From NCBI RefSeq assembly GCF_014698835.1, contig NZ_JACJTU010000035.1, positions 18,528 through 82,527 of the forward strand: a DNA stretch of 64,000 nucleotides, written 5' to 3'. A program made the translations under genes and the position numbers. Positions 16,312-25,803 of the stretch are shown here, one piece after another. The stretch is from Nostoc paludosum FACHB-159 (GTDB lineage Bacteria; Cyanobacteriota; Cyanobacteriia; Cyanobacteriales; Nostocaceae). The stretch's first letter is position 1, and each line of letters opens with the position of its first letter. A model generated the notes under the pieces. That model was not told where the DNA came from. It ran no database searches and was given only the letters and a program-made list of their open reading frames with translations.

Positions 16312-17829
16312 ATGTTGGGTCAGTTACTGGACGGGCGTTATAAAATTATTCGAGTCTTGGGAGCTGGTGGTTTTGGTCAAACCTATGTTGCCGAAGACAC
16401 AAAGCTTTATAACAGTCTCTGTGTGGTCAAGCAACTTAAGCCAATGGCTACCGATCCTATGACTTTACAAGTTGCTAGGCGTTTATTTGAATCAGAAGCA
16501 CAATTGCTGCACAAGCTAGGAACTCACGACCAAATTCCGCAACTGCTGGCACATTTTGAAGCAAATCAAGAATTCTTTCTTGTTCAACAATTTATTGATG
16601 GTCATCCTATTAGTGATGAACTCACCCCTGGAAAAAGATTGAGTGAAGCTTACACTATTTCGCTATTAGAAAATATTCTGCAACCATTGGGATTTGTCCA
16701 TCAAAATAATGTGATTCACCGAGATATTAAACCTCCCAATTTAATTCGACGCAAAAACGACGGTAAAGTAGTGCTGATCGATTTTGGGGCGGTGAAACAG
16801 ATTGGTACTCAAGTGGTGAATGGTGCAGGTTTGACTAAAATGACTGTGGGCATTGGTACTGCTGGCTATATGCCTAGCGAACAAAGCCGTGGTAGCCCCA
16901 GATTAAGCAGTGATATTTATGCTGTGGGCATGATCGGAATTCAAGCATTAACAGGGTTAATGCCGCATCAGCTGGAAGAAGATGTGCAAACTGCTGAAAT
17001 TGTTTGGCATCACTTGGTACAGGTAAGTCCGGCACTAGCAGATATTCTAGATCGGATGGTACGCTACGACTTTCGCCAACGCTTCCAATCAGCAGCAGAG
17101 GCTTTAGCAGCAGTGCAGGAATTAGGAAATGCTTATTTACCGACACAGCCTCTTACCAATTCCTCGCGCCCGCTTTCTTCACCGCCAACAGTTCCCATCC
17201 AATATCATCAACAAATTCCCCCAACGATTAACTCCGATCCTCCACTTTCTTCTCCACCACCAGCAGTTCCCATCCAATATCGCCAAGAGATTCCGCAAAC
17301 TATTAACTCTGAACCTCCAGTTTCTTCGCCTCAGTATCCTCAAGAGATTTCCCAGCCAGTACCAGTATCAGCCAAACTTCCACAAGTGGGACTGGGTTTT
17401 TACCTCCAATGGGTATTAGTTAATGTTGTCGGCTTAATTGCAGGTGGTATTGTAGGAGCGATCGCCTACGAAATTTTCAAGCCAATAGGCATATTTATAG
17501 CCATGCAAGCTGCTGCCGCTACCATAGGTTCGACAATTGCGTTTATGCAATTATTAGTACTACGGCGGCAACTTCCCGTCTCTGAAAAATGGTGGATTTT
17601 AGGAACTACCTTAGGTACTTGCTTCTCTGTTCTTATCTGCGGCAAATATCCTGAATATTCCATGTTATGGGTTGGGCTGATAGTTGGAATTATTCAATTT
17701 TTTTTACTAAAACCACTAGTTGAACAATCCGCTTGGTGGATATTAGTTAATAGTCTGTGGGGCTGGTTTGGCGGAATTTTTTCGGGAGCAGTGCTAGTTT
17801 TACTGTTAAAAAATCGAAAAAATTTGTAA
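16312..17829 (+). CDS. Serine/threonine protein kinase with C-terminal membrane domain
   Basis: The 505-residue protein begins with a complete kinase domain (about 8-270): glycine loop GAGGFGQTY, VVK lysine, catalytic HRDIKPPN and DFGAVKQ, and activation-loop end GTAGYMPSEQ. A Pro/Ser-rich linker with repeated PPAVPIQY motifs follows (about 280-355). The C-terminus (about 360-500) has four or five hydrophobic segments. It probably senses a membrane or envelope signal and phosphorylates cytoplasmic proteins. The membrane anchor is C-terminal, as in many cyanobacterial kinases. Confidence 0.9.
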   Translation: MLGQLLDGRYKIIRVLGAGGFGQTYVAEDTKLYNSLCVVKQLKPMATDPMTLQVARRLFESEAQLLHKLGTHDQIPQLLAHFEANQEFFLVQQFIDGHPISDELTPGKRLSEAYTISLLENILQPLGFVHQNNVIHRDIKPPNLIRRKNDGKVVLIDFGAVKQIGTQVVNGAGLTKMTVGIGTAGYMPSEQSRGSPRLSSDIYAVGMIGIQALTGLMPHQLEEDVQTAEIVWHHLVQVSPALADILDRMVRYDFRQRFQSAAEALAAVQELGNAYLPTQPLTNSSRPLSSPPTVPIQYHQQIPPTINSDPPLSSPPPAVPIQYRQEIPQTINSEPPVSSPQYPQEISQPVPVSAKLPQVGLGFYLQWVLVNVVGLIAGGIVGAIAYEIFKPIGIFIAMQAAAATIGSTIAFMQLLVLRRQLPVSEKWWILGTTLGTCFSVLICGKYPEYSMLWVGLIVGIIQFFLLKPLVEQSAWWILVNSLWGWFGGIFSGAVLVLLLKNRKNL

Positions 17830-17885
17830 TTTATATAAATTAATTTACTTTGAGGTGACAATTATATTAGCCTTAGTTTGAAAAT

Positions 17886-17910
17886 AGAGACGTTGCACTG
17901 CAACGTCTCT
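17886..17910. repeat. 25-bp palindrome AGAGACGTTGCA-C-TGCAACGTCTCT
   Basis: Perfect 12-bp arms around a single C, lying between the convergent kinase and efflux-adaptor genes. It belongs to a dispersed family with copies at 45892 and 53827, which also sit between convergent genes. Confidence 0.9.
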
Positions 17911-18055
17911 ACAAATTTTATGGTTGGATAAATTATGCTGCGATCGCTTTGAGAGATGGGATTTTTAACTTTCGGACTCGCTACCCCTGCGCTATCGGCC
18001 AGTCATACAGAATACCCAACTCAATTCTGACGGCTGACGCCTTTATTCTTTGTTG

Positions 18056-19489
18056 TTAATTCTTAGTCTTAGGCTTTGATGCAAGTACCTGAACAGACTT
18101 ACCTTCTTGCAAAGCATCCGTAGGATTAGTAATTAACCTCGCATTAGGGCTTAAACCAGAAATTACTTCTACTTCAGTACCATAATCTCGTCCCAGTTCT
18201 ACTTTCTTGTAGTTAACTTTGTTTTCTTTTGTCACAGTAGCTACCTGTATACCATCTGCATTAATTACTAAGGTATTAGCTGGTACTAATAAAGGTGGAT
18301 TGACACGTTGAGCCTTAAAAGTAACTTCAGCATACATCCCAGGACGCAACACATTTTCTGAATTCCGTACTTCAATTTCAGTTAAAAGAGTATTGGAAGA
18401 GGGATCTAAGGCATCAGCAGTACGAATAACTTTACCAGAAAAAGCTTTTTTAGGTAGCTCGCGAACGCGAACAAGCGCAGTTTGTCCGGGTTGAATTGAT
18501 TGCATAAAAGCCTGAGGAACGTTAATTCGGATACGTAAATTATTTGTCTGAGCAACCTTAAATAGCCAGGAATTTCCACTATTACTATTGCTACCCGCAG
18601 AAATTAAAGCTCCTGTGTCTATGTTCCGAGCAGTAATTACGCCCGAAAAAGGAGCAACAATTTGTTTGAATGATTGTAAAACTTTTATCCGTTGCAAATT
18701 TGACTGAGCAGCATTTTTACTCGCAACAAAGGCATTAATATTAGCTTTTTGGGAATTAATAGCCGCAAGAGCAGTATTGATACTTTCTTGTTCTGAATTA
18801 ACGCGAGCAATTAAAGTCTCTACATTAGCTTGACTTGCATAATAAGCACTTTCACGTTCATCAGCAGCTTGTGTAGTCACTGCTCCTTGCTTTTGAAGTA
18901 ATTGCCAACGTTGCCAAGTTTGACGCGCTAATTCTAAATTAGTACGTGCTTCAATTAATTCGGCCTGTCTAGCTTTGAAGTTGGCTTTTGTTTGCGAAAG
19001 ATTACTGAGCTTTTGAGCTAAATCTGCCTGGACTTGAGCAATATTGGCCTCAGATTTTGCTAATTCCGCACGAGCTTGCTCTACATCTTGGTCAGTTTCA
19101 GGTGCATCAATTACAGCGAGTAACTGTCCTTTATTGACGCGATCGCCAATATCCACTAACTTCTTTTGTAAATAGCCACTGGTACGCGCATAAATTGTGG
19201 TTTCTTGACCTGCTTGAATGCTACTAGGTAGGACTAACTCTGTAAAATTAGCCGCCAGCTTGGGCTTAACTACATTAACCGAAGAAACTTTTTTGGATGT
19301 AGATTTAGCAAAAGCATTTAATTCTGATTGCTGTTGGATTCGAGGTATAATACCAAGTGCTAAAAGTCCACTGACAACAAAAGTAGTCGTAGCAATAATT
19401 GTGATAGAACTGAGACGATTTTTTTGATTTTTTGGCGCAGTTGCTGTGAGATCGGAATCAGCAATTTTGGTATTCTCTTGAGTATCCAT
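18056..19489 (-). CDS. RND efflux periplasmic adaptor (HlyD/MFP family)
   Basis: The 477-residue protein has an N-terminal membrane anchor (about 25-48), a biotinyl-lipoyl-like segment (TTIYARTSGYLQKKLVDIGDRVNKGQLLAVIDAPE), a long alpha-hairpin with Ala/Gln-rich heptads (about 130-270), and beta-barrel and membrane-proximal domains toward the C-terminus. It would bridge the inner-membrane RND pump encoded 102 bp upstream to an outer-membrane channel that is not in this window. It shares a strand with the pump, so the two form an operon. Confidence 0.92.
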   Translation of the reverse strand: MDTQENTKIADSDLTATAPKNQKNRLSSITIIATTTFVVSGLLALGIIPRIQQQSELNAFAKSTSKKVSSVNVVKPKLAANFTELVLPSSIQAGQETTIYARTSGYLQKKLVDIGDRVNKGQLLAVIDAPETDQDVEQARAELAKSEANIAQVQADLAQKLSNLSQTKANFKARQAELIEARTNLELARQTWQRWQLLQKQGAVTTQAADERESAYYASQANVETLIARVNSEQESINTALAAINSQKANINAFVASKNAAQSNLQRIKVLQSFKQIVAPFSGVITARNIDTGALISAGSNSNSGNSWLFKVAQTNNLRIRINVPQAFMQSIQPGQTALVRVRELPKKAFSGKVIRTADALDPSSNTLLTEIEVRNSENVLRPGMYAEVTFKAQRVNPPLLVPANTLVINADGIQVATVTKENKVNYKKVELGRDYGTEVEVISGLSPNARLITNPTDALQEGKSVQVLASKPKTKN

Positions 19490-19540
19490 ATATAGATTTC
19501 CTATTGGATTTGTTGACTTATGAAAATCTAAACGGTTCTC

Positions 19541-19573
19541 AGAACGCCAAATTATTAGAAGATTTGGCGTTCT
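19541..19573. repeat. Intercistronic 12-bp hairpin between RND pump and adaptor genes
   Basis: AGAACGCCAAAT (19541-19552) and ATTTGGCGTTCT (19562-19573) pair perfectly around nine bases, 19 bp after the pump stop codon. No T-run follows on the transcribed strand, so it may stabilise or process the mRNA rather than end it. Confidence 0.75.
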
Positions 19574-19591
19574 TAATTGTTCAGGAATAAT

Positions 19592-22500
19592 TTACCGATT
19601 GGCTACAGTTAATTTGATAGTAGAAGATAATTCTTCCTCTAAATTTTGGGGTTGTTTGCGGCGCAAAATACTGTAAATTACCGGTACAAAAATTAAAGTT
19701 GCCACTGTTGCTGCTAATAATCCACCAATTACAGCACGTCCTAAAGGAGCATTTTGTTCGCCACCTTCTCCTAAACCCAGAGACATTGGTAACATCCCCA
19801 TAATCATAGCTCCAGCAGTCATTAATACTGGACGCAAACGGGTATAACCAGCTGCTAAAGCCGCAGAAACAGCTTTTTCTCCCATCAAACGTTGCTCGTT
19901 AGCAAAGGTAACAAGCAAAATACTATTAGCAGTGGCAACTCCGATACTCATAATTGCACCCATCAAAGACGGCACACTAAAAGTTGTGTTAGTCACAAAT
20001 AGTATCCAGACAATTCCTGCTAAAGCATTTGGCAGAGCCATCATAATAATCAATGGATCGATCCAAGATTGGAAATTGACTACTATTAGGCAATAAACTA
20101 ATCCAATAGCAAATATCAATCCCACTTCCAATCCTAGAAAAGATGAGTTCATCGTTTCTACTTGGCCTTTGACTATAATTGATGTTCCACGCGGCAACTT
20201 ATCTTGAAGTTTGTCAACTATTTTATAAACATCACTAGCTACGCCACCTAAATCGCGACCTTGAACATTAGCGTAAACATCAAAAACAGGCTGTACGTTG
20301 TAATGATTAACAACAGCAGGTGCTTTACTACGTTGAACAACAGAAAGATTGCTTAAAAGTTGTGATGAATTGGAACCGTTAGTGATAGGTAGGCTCTGAA
20401 TTTTGTCCAGTGAGTTAAGTTTATATTGGGGGACTTGTACTGCTACTGGATAACTAACACCTTTGATAGGATCTAACCAAAAATTAGGTGATGTTTGACC
20501 GCTAGAACTTAATGAAGTAAGTAGGTTATTGGCAACATCTCGTTGAGTTAAACCGCTACGTTGTGCTTGAGAACGGTCTACATTAATACGTATCTCTGGG
20601 GCATCAACAACTTGATGTAAATGAACGTCAACTGCTCCAGGGATTTGAGCTACTTGCTCATTGATTTGTTTAGCAATTTTGTAGTTATCCCGACGATTTT
20701 TAGATGGCCCTATCACCTGAATATCAATAGGAGCTGGTAAACCAAAATTGAGAATTTGAGTTACTATATCCGCAGGTTGGAAAAAGAAGGTTAATTCAGG
20801 AAATTGCGCGGTTAATTTTTGGCGTAGTTGTTTAACATATTGCCAAGTAGAATGATGTTGACCTTCTTTGAGAGCTACAAGAATTTCTCCATCACCAGGG
20901 CCTATGGTTGCTGTGTCACTAAAAGCCAGGTTTACCCCACCTACAGGTACGCCAATATTGTCGAGAATAATTTCTAATTCTTCTTCAGGAATAACTTTGC
21001 GAATTTCATTTTCAACTTGAGTAAAAATCTTTTCTGTCCTGTCAAGTCTGGTTCCCGCAGGAGCGCGGACGTGCAAGCGAAACTGACCTGCATCTACTTG
21101 AGGAAAAAAGTCTTGACCGACAAAAGGTAGTAAAACTAAAGCACTTACCCAAAAAGCACCAAATATTGCAAAAACTACACGGCGATGATTTAGAGCTTTA
21201 GCTAAAGTATTTCGATAGTTTTGACGAAATTTTTCAAATTGACGGTTAAATTGCTCGTGAATACGCCAGAAAATATTTTTTTTGCGAATTGGAGTAGATG
21301 CATGACCATTGTCGGCTAAATTTTCATGTTCAGTATAAAGATGTAGTTCCTTACCAAGCAGAAACTTTGCCAACATTGGTACTACTGTACGCGAGAGTAA
21401 ATAGGAGGCAAGCATAGCAAAAACAACCGCCATTCCTAAAGGCATAAATAGCGATTGTGATACTCCAGTTAAAAAGACAATGGGGATAAAAACAATACAA
21501 ATTGCTAAGGTGGAAACGAAAGCTGGAACAGCTATTTGTTGTGCGCCATCTAAAATAGCTTGTTCTAGAGGTTTTCCTTGTGCCAAATTACGATGGATAT
21601 TTTCAATTTCTACTGTGGCATCATCAACTAAAATCCCAACTGCTAGAGATAGACCTCCCAAGGTCATAATATTCAGAGTCTGTCCCATCAATCGCAGGGC
21701 AATGATAGAACAAAAAATAGATAAAGGAATGGAAATTGCCACTATTAAAGTGCTACGCCAACTGCCTAAGAATAATAAAATCATGGTGGCAGTTAAACAA
21801 GCAGCAATCAATCCTTCGGTTAATACTCCGTGGATAGAAGCTTTAACAAAAATGGATTGGTCAAATAGGATATCTAAATCTAATTCTTTGGGTAATGTAG
21901 CTTGAATTTTTGGTAGTCTTTCTTTGACTCTAGCTACAACATCTAAAGTTGAAGCGCCACCATTTTTGAGGATAGTTAATAAGCTAGAACGCCTCCCATC
22001 TCGACGAACAATATTGTTCTGGACAGCAAAGCCATCATGAACTTGGGCGACATCACGTATATAAATGATAGTGCCGTTGATCTGTTTAATTGGTAAATTG
22101 TTTAAGGCTTCTAGGACTTGGGGACTGCTATTGAGGCGAACACTGTACTCGCGATCGCCTAATTTTGCATTTCCGGCAGGTAAAATAAGATTCTGGGCAG
22201 TAATAGCACTAGTGACATCTGTAGCTGAAAGACCTTTGGCAAATAGCGCCTGCGGGTCAATATCCACCATAATTTGCCGAGGTTTACCGCCATAAGGTAA
22301 CGGTACTGATGCACCTTGAACAGTCGCTAACTGAGTCCGCAGAAAATTATTGCCGTTATCGTAAAGTTCTTGCTCTGATAGTGATGTGCTGCTAACACTT
22401 AGCTGAAGAATTGGCACATTAGAAGCATTGTAGCGAACTATCAAAGGAGGTGTAATTCCTGGAGGTAAACCCCGGAGAATTGTTTGAGTAATAGAGGTAA

Positions 22501-22825
22501 GTTGAGCTACTGCTGCTTCAATTTTTGCTCCTGGTTGGAAGAAAACTTTAATGACGCTAACACCATTGAGTGATTGTGATTCGATGTGTTCAATATCATT
22601 AACCGTGGTTGTAATAGAGCGTTCGCTGCTTGTAACAATCCGCTGTTCCATTTCTTCTGGTGAAACACCACCATAAGACCAAATCACACTGACAACCGGA
22701 ATATTAATTTCTGGAAAAATGTCCGTTGCCATGCGCGTAATAGTAACTACCCCTAAGACAATAATTAGTATGGCAGTGATTACGAAGGTGTAAGGGCGAC
22801 GAAGAGCAAGTTTAACAATCCACAT
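19592..22825 (-). CDS. RND efflux transporter permease (AcrB/HAE1-like)
   Basis: The 1077-residue protein has the duplicated RND architecture: TM1 (YTFVITAILIIVLGVVTI), a large periplasmic loop, TM2-6 with the proton-relay motif GILVDDATVEIENIH near 400, then the second loop and TM7-12. It matches hydrophobe/amphiphile exporters more than heavy-metal CzcA proteins, but the substrate is unassigned. It is driven by proton motive force and would work with the adaptor encoded next. It is the first gene of the operon. Confidence 0.93.
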   Translation of the reverse strand: MWIVKLALRRPYTFVITAILIIVLGVVTITRMATDIFPEINIPVVSVIWSYGGVSPEEMEQRIVTSSERSITTTVNDIEHIESQSLNGVSVIKVFFQPGAKIEAAVAQLTSITQTILRGLPPGITPPLIVRYNASNVPILQLSVSSTSLSEQELYDNGNNFLRTQLATVQGASVPLPYGGKPRQIMVDIDPQALFAKGLSATDVTSAITAQNLILPAGNAKLGDREYSVRLNSSPQVLEALNNLPIKQINGTIIYIRDVAQVHDGFAVQNNIVRRDGRRSSLLTILKNGGASTLDVVARVKERLPKIQATLPKELDLDILFDQSIFVKASIHGVLTEGLIAACLTATMILLFLGSWRSTLIVAISIPLSIFCSIIALRLMGQTLNIMTLGGLSLAVGILVDDATVEIENIHRNLAQGKPLEQAILDGAQQIAVPAFVSTLAICIVFIPIVFLTGVSQSLFMPLGMAVVFAMLASYLLSRTVVPMLAKFLLGKELHLYTEHENLADNGHASTPIRKKNIFWRIHEQFNRQFEKFRQNYRNTLAKALNHRRVVFAIFGAFWVSALVLLPFVGQDFFPQVDAGQFRLHVRAPAGTRLDRTEKIFTQVENEIRKVIPEEELEIILDNIGVPVGGVNLAFSDTATIGPGDGEILVALKEGQHHSTWQYVKQLRQKLTAQFPELTFFFQPADIVTQILNFGLPAPIDIQVIGPSKNRRDNYKIAKQINEQVAQIPGAVDVHLHQVVDAPEIRINVDRSQAQRSGLTQRDVANNLLTSLSSSGQTSPNFWLDPIKGVSYPVAVQVPQYKLNSLDKIQSLPITNGSNSSQLLSNLSVVQRSKAPAVVNHYNVQPVFDVYANVQGRDLGGVASDVYKIVDKLQDKLPRGTSIIVKGQVETMNSSFLGLEVGLIFAIGLVYCLIVVNFQSWIDPLIIMMALPNALAGIVWILFVTNTTFSVPSLMGAIMSIGVATANSILLVTFANEQRLMGEKAVSAALAAGYTRLRPVLMTAGAMIMGMLPMSLGLGEGGEQNAPLGRAVIGGLLAATVATLIFVPVIYSILRRKQPQNLEEELSSTIKLTVANR

Positions 22826-23467
22826 TGTTTTTTAGTTTAAATTATTCTTTCTTCTTCAGTCTGTCAGCGTAATTTACACTCAAGTAAATTTGAATTTTGA
22901 TTTTAGTTAGGGACTAAGAAATAATAAATATTCAATTGTAATTTTTCGTTACTAAATGTTGACAGTTAACTGTTAGCTCTCAACAAATTTAAGCCGGATA
23001 ATTTTTTTCTTGCAGTTCCTTTATTCATTGCCAAATCAAAATTCGCTGAACGCTTTCATTTGCGATCGGCTAAATTTAAAATTAAACAGCATTTAATACG
23101 GTAATTCGATAGACTTTTAGTATTTTATGTGGATTTATCTTTGCATACAGCTGTGTAAAATGCAATATTCCGTACTTTATCAAAAATATTACGTAATATT
23201 TAATACTTTATTATAGTAGTACTTTTGAGGTTTATAGTAAGCACTTTTTTCTAGACTCAGATGCCTACGGCAAGCTGCTGTGCGTCTACGATTTTCCTAG
23301 AAAACAAGGATTAAAGTCTTGACTACGAACTTGTTTACCCATCAATTTAAACTTGACAAAAGCTGATTTCTAGAGGTAAGTGACAAACTCATAGCTTAAA
23401 AGCACAGCTAGAAATCAGCTAGATAGCAAACAAAGTTCGCAGGCTAACTGTGGTGGAGGATTTGGAT
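22826..23467. other. Divergent intergenic region with a 13-bp inverted repeat
   Basis: About 640 AT-rich bases between the RND operon and the FAD oxidoreductase. AGCTGATTTCTAG (23361-23373) and CTAGAAATCAGCT (23408-23420) form a perfect inverted repeat just before the oxidoreductase. A dispersed-repeat fragment (GCCTACGGCAAGCTGC and neighbours) lies near 23262-23290. No gene is seen. Confidence 0.6.
23361..23420 (+). promoter_or_regulatory. 13-bp inverted repeat upstream of the FAD oxidoreductase
   Basis: Perfect arms AGCTGATTTCTAG and CTAGAAATCAGCT are separated by 34 bases and end 47 bp before the chosen start. It could be a leader hairpin or a pair of operator half-sites. Confidence 0.55.
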
Positions 23468-25237
23468 ATGGTTCATCAGACATATACAGCTGATGTCTTG
23501 GTTGTTGGAGGGGGAACTGGGGGGACTGCGGCTGCTATCCAAGCGGCACGACGGGGAGCGAAAACCATTCTCGTAAGTGAATTTTCTTGGTTAGGGGGAA
23601 TGCTGACTTGTGCGGGAGTGCCTGCACCCGATGGCAATGAATTAGAAGCTTTTCAAACTGGCTTATGGGGTGCGTTTTTGCGAGAATTACGCCATCGACA
23701 ACCAGGAGGATTAGATAACTGTTGGGTAAGCTTTTTTAGTTACGATCCCCGCATTGGAGCAGAGATTTTTGCTGATTGGGTGGGGGAATTGCCAAATCTG
23801 CACTGGATTTCTGGACAAGTACCTTTAGAAGTTTATCGGCAAGGTGATTCTATTACTGGTGTGCGCTTTGCTGATTTTGCTGTCACAGCCAAGATTATTC
23901 TCGATGGTACAGAATTAGGAGATTTATTAGCTTTAGCTGACATACCTTATCGCTGGGGCTGGGAATTGCAATCTGAGTGGGGAGAACCCAGCGCCCCAGT
24001 AAGCTTTAACTCTTTAACCGAAAGATATCCCGTGCAAGCGCCAACTTATGTGGTGATTATGCAAGATTTTGGTGAAGCCATTGCCCCAGAAATTCCAGCT
24101 GCTCCTCACGAAAACCCGTCGCTGTTTGCAGGTGCTTGGGATGGCTATGGAGCAGAGACATTTTTAAATTATGGACGTTTGCCTGGCGATCGCTTCATGA
24201 TAAATTGGCCAATCTGTGGCAATGACTACGGCCAAGGGGTAGAGCGGCTGATAAAGTCAGAGGTGTCCAGAGGTGAATTTATCCAAGAATCACGCTGGCA
24301 CAGTCAAAATTTTGCCCGTTTTATTCAAAATCAACTTGGCCGTCGCTATGGTTTAGCACAACAACTATTTCCTCACACTCAAAAAGCTTTTGCGCTGCAT
24401 CCCTATTACCGAGAAAGTCGGCGCTTAGTAGGGCTAACTACCGTCCGAGAACAGGATATTTTGCCAATTGCTGGGGGTAGAGTTGCATCTATATTTAATG
24501 ATGCAATCGCTGTTGGTAATTACGCCAACGACCATCATTATCCTGGCGTTCAATTTCCACTCCAACCAAAATCTATCCAATGGGGGGGACGCTGGACTGG
24601 GACTCCCTTTACAATTCCCTACAGTTGCCTAATTCCAGCCACAACAGATGGTTTCTTGGTTTGTGAAAAGAATATTTCTGTCTCTCACATTGCCAATGGT
24701 GCAACCAGATTACAACCTGTGGTTATGGGCATTGGTCAAGCAGCGGGGATGGCAGCGGCGATGTGTGTTGAGTTAAACTGCCAGCCAAGGGATCTACCTA
24801 TCAGGGATTTACAAGCTGCTTTACTACAAGATGACCGCTCAAGGGCAATAATAATACCTTTTTTTAATCTGTCGCCTAATCGTTCGGATTGGCTGCATCA
24901 CCAACTGTATTACTTAAATAATCCACTAGCCTATCCAACTAGTGGCAATTGCCATCGGTCATCTACGGATCGGTATTCTGAATCGACTTTTGACAAGGTA
25001 TTAATCCCAGAAAACAAGTGTTTTCAAGGTATTTTCTACCGCTTGAGTCATCAAGAATACAGATTCACAGTCACTGCACCAGCCGCATATCAAAGGCAAA
25101 ATTGGCAGCTTGTGACTTTGCGATCGCATATCAACGAACAGTTACACTCTTATCCCGACCAACAATTAATTACAGTGTGGGGCCGTCAGAATCACTTTAG
25201 TAATTGGTTATTAGTCGAACATTTAAACGAAGGATAA
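23468..25237 (+). CDS. FAD-dependent oxidoreductase (FAD_oxidored type)
   Basis: The product is about 589 residues. It opens with a Rossmann FAD-binding motif (VLVVGGGTGGTAAAIQAARRG) and continues with WLGGMLTCAGVPAPDGNE, a signature of the FAD-dependent oxidoreductases annotated as PF12831. The C-terminal part has the second flavin region (HIANGATRLQPVVMGIGQAAGMAAAM). The ATG at 23468 is preferred over GTG codons at 23450/23453 because GGAGGA (23455-23460) sits seven bases before it. The substrate is unknown. It is cytoplasmic. The next gene is patX, about 100 bp downstream. Confidence 0.85.
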   Translation: MVHQTYTADVLVVGGGTGGTAAAIQAARRGAKTILVSEFSWLGGMLTCAGVPAPDGNELEAFQTGLWGAFLRELRHRQPGGLDNCWVSFFSYDPRIGAEIFADWVGELPNLHWISGQVPLEVYRQGDSITGVRFADFAVTAKIILDGTELGDLLALADIPYRWGWELQSEWGEPSAPVSFNSLTERYPVQAPTYVVIMQDFGEAIAPEIPAAPHENPSLFAGAWDGYGAETFLNYGRLPGDRFMINWPICGNDYGQGVERLIKSEVSRGEFIQESRWHSQNFARFIQNQLGRRYGLAQQLFPHTQKAFALHPYYRESRRLVGLTTVREQDILPIAGGRVASIFNDAIAVGNYANDHHYPGVQFPLQPKSIQWGGRWTGTPFTIPYSCLIPATTDGFLVCEKNISVSHIANGATRLQPVVMGIGQAAGMAAAMCVELNCQPRDLPIRDLQAALLQDDRSRAIIIPFFNLSPNRSDWLHHQLYYLNNPLAYPTSGNCHRSSTDRYSESTFDKVLIPENKCFQGIFYRLSHQEYRFTVTAPAAYQRQNWQLVTLRSHINEQLHSYPDQQLITVWGRQNHFSNWLLVEHLNEG

Positions 25238-25281
25238 GAGGAGTTTATTTTCAGTAAAACACAATACTTTTTGACGAATTG

Positions 25282-25287
25282 TCCGGA
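25282..25287 (+). promoter_or_regulatory. TCCGGA motif upstream of patX (candidate DIF-type promoter element)
   Basis: TCCGGA lies 58 bp before the patX ATG, with TAAGTAT about 15 nt downstream as a weak -10. TCCGGA near -35 is the motif reported for HetR-dependent, differentiation-specific promoters in Anabaena. The motif is seen; its use is inferred. Confidence 0.5.
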
Positions 25288-25344
25288 TATTCCTAGAAAA
25301 GCTAAGTATCAGTGAAGTGGAGAGTTCCAAAATAGACATCTGCT

Positions 25345-25731
25345 ATGCGTGCTGCCATTTCACTTTTAGTTTCGAGTCTGGTGTTCGGCCCCTTAGCTTC
25401 TAACTGCCAAGCAATGGACAATCACTTACAAAGCAGAAAGTCTGTAGACGATTCTGCGACTTTTCTCAAGCTACGCCGGCTTTCGGCAATATCAAGGGCA
25501 AACAGACCCCACTTGCTACCCTACGGGAACGCTAAGAGCGAACAAGCCGGGAGACCCGTCCAACGCAGTGGCTCAACTTTCCAAGACAATCGGCTGTTTT
25601 CGATGCCTGCTTGGCAACAGTTGCTCTCGGCACAATCTGACCAAAATCCAGATGATGCGCCACGTCATCGCGGTAGTGGGCGCAGAGAAGTGATGCAAAA
25701 ATTCGTCAAAAATTTCTATGCTATTGTTTAA
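25345..25731 (+). CDS. patX: PatX, secreted precursor carrying the RGSGR heterocyst-inhibitor motif
   Basis: The 128-residue protein starts with a signal peptide (MRAAISLLVSSLVFGPLASNCQA) and carries HRGSGRRE near the C-terminus; RGSGR is residues 109-113, encoded at 25669-25683. This combination defines PatX, whose processed peptide binds HetR and blocks heterocyst formation. I recall PatX as under 100 residues in Anabaena; here about 37 residues (41-77, LKLRRLSAISRANRPH onward) look like translated dispersed-repeat DNA inserted between the signal peptide and the motif. A TCCGGA motif lies upstream and a terminator downstream. hetR is in the same window. The family call rests on the signal peptide plus motif plus context. 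Confidence 0.85.
   Translation: MRAAISLLVSSLVFGPLASNCQAMDNHLQSRKSVDDSATFLKLRRLSAISRANRPHLLPYGNAKSEQAGRPVQRSGSTFQDNRLFSMPAWQQLLSAQSDQNPDDAPRHRGSGRREVMQKFVKNFYAIV
25465..25575. repeat. Dispersed repeat sequence inside patX
   Basis: The segment includes CCCTACGGGAACGCTAAG and GGGAGACCCGTCCAACGCAG, wording typical of multicopy Nostocales repeats (compare CTCTACGAGAGGCTGCGCC at 9846). It is read in frame and adds basic residues to PatX. Exact borders are uncertain. Confidence 0.6.
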
Positions 25732-25778
25732 TTATCGTGGGATAATGGCTGTTTTTGCAAAACTAATTACCAGAAAAC

Positions 25779-25803
25779 AAGATGTTGTGCTAACATCTTT
25801 TTT
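25779..25803 (+). terminator. Rho-independent terminator of patX
   Basis: AAGATGTT (25779-25786) pairs with AACATCTT (25792-25799) around GTGCT and continues into TTTT. It lies about 50 bp after the patX stop. Confidence 0.8.
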
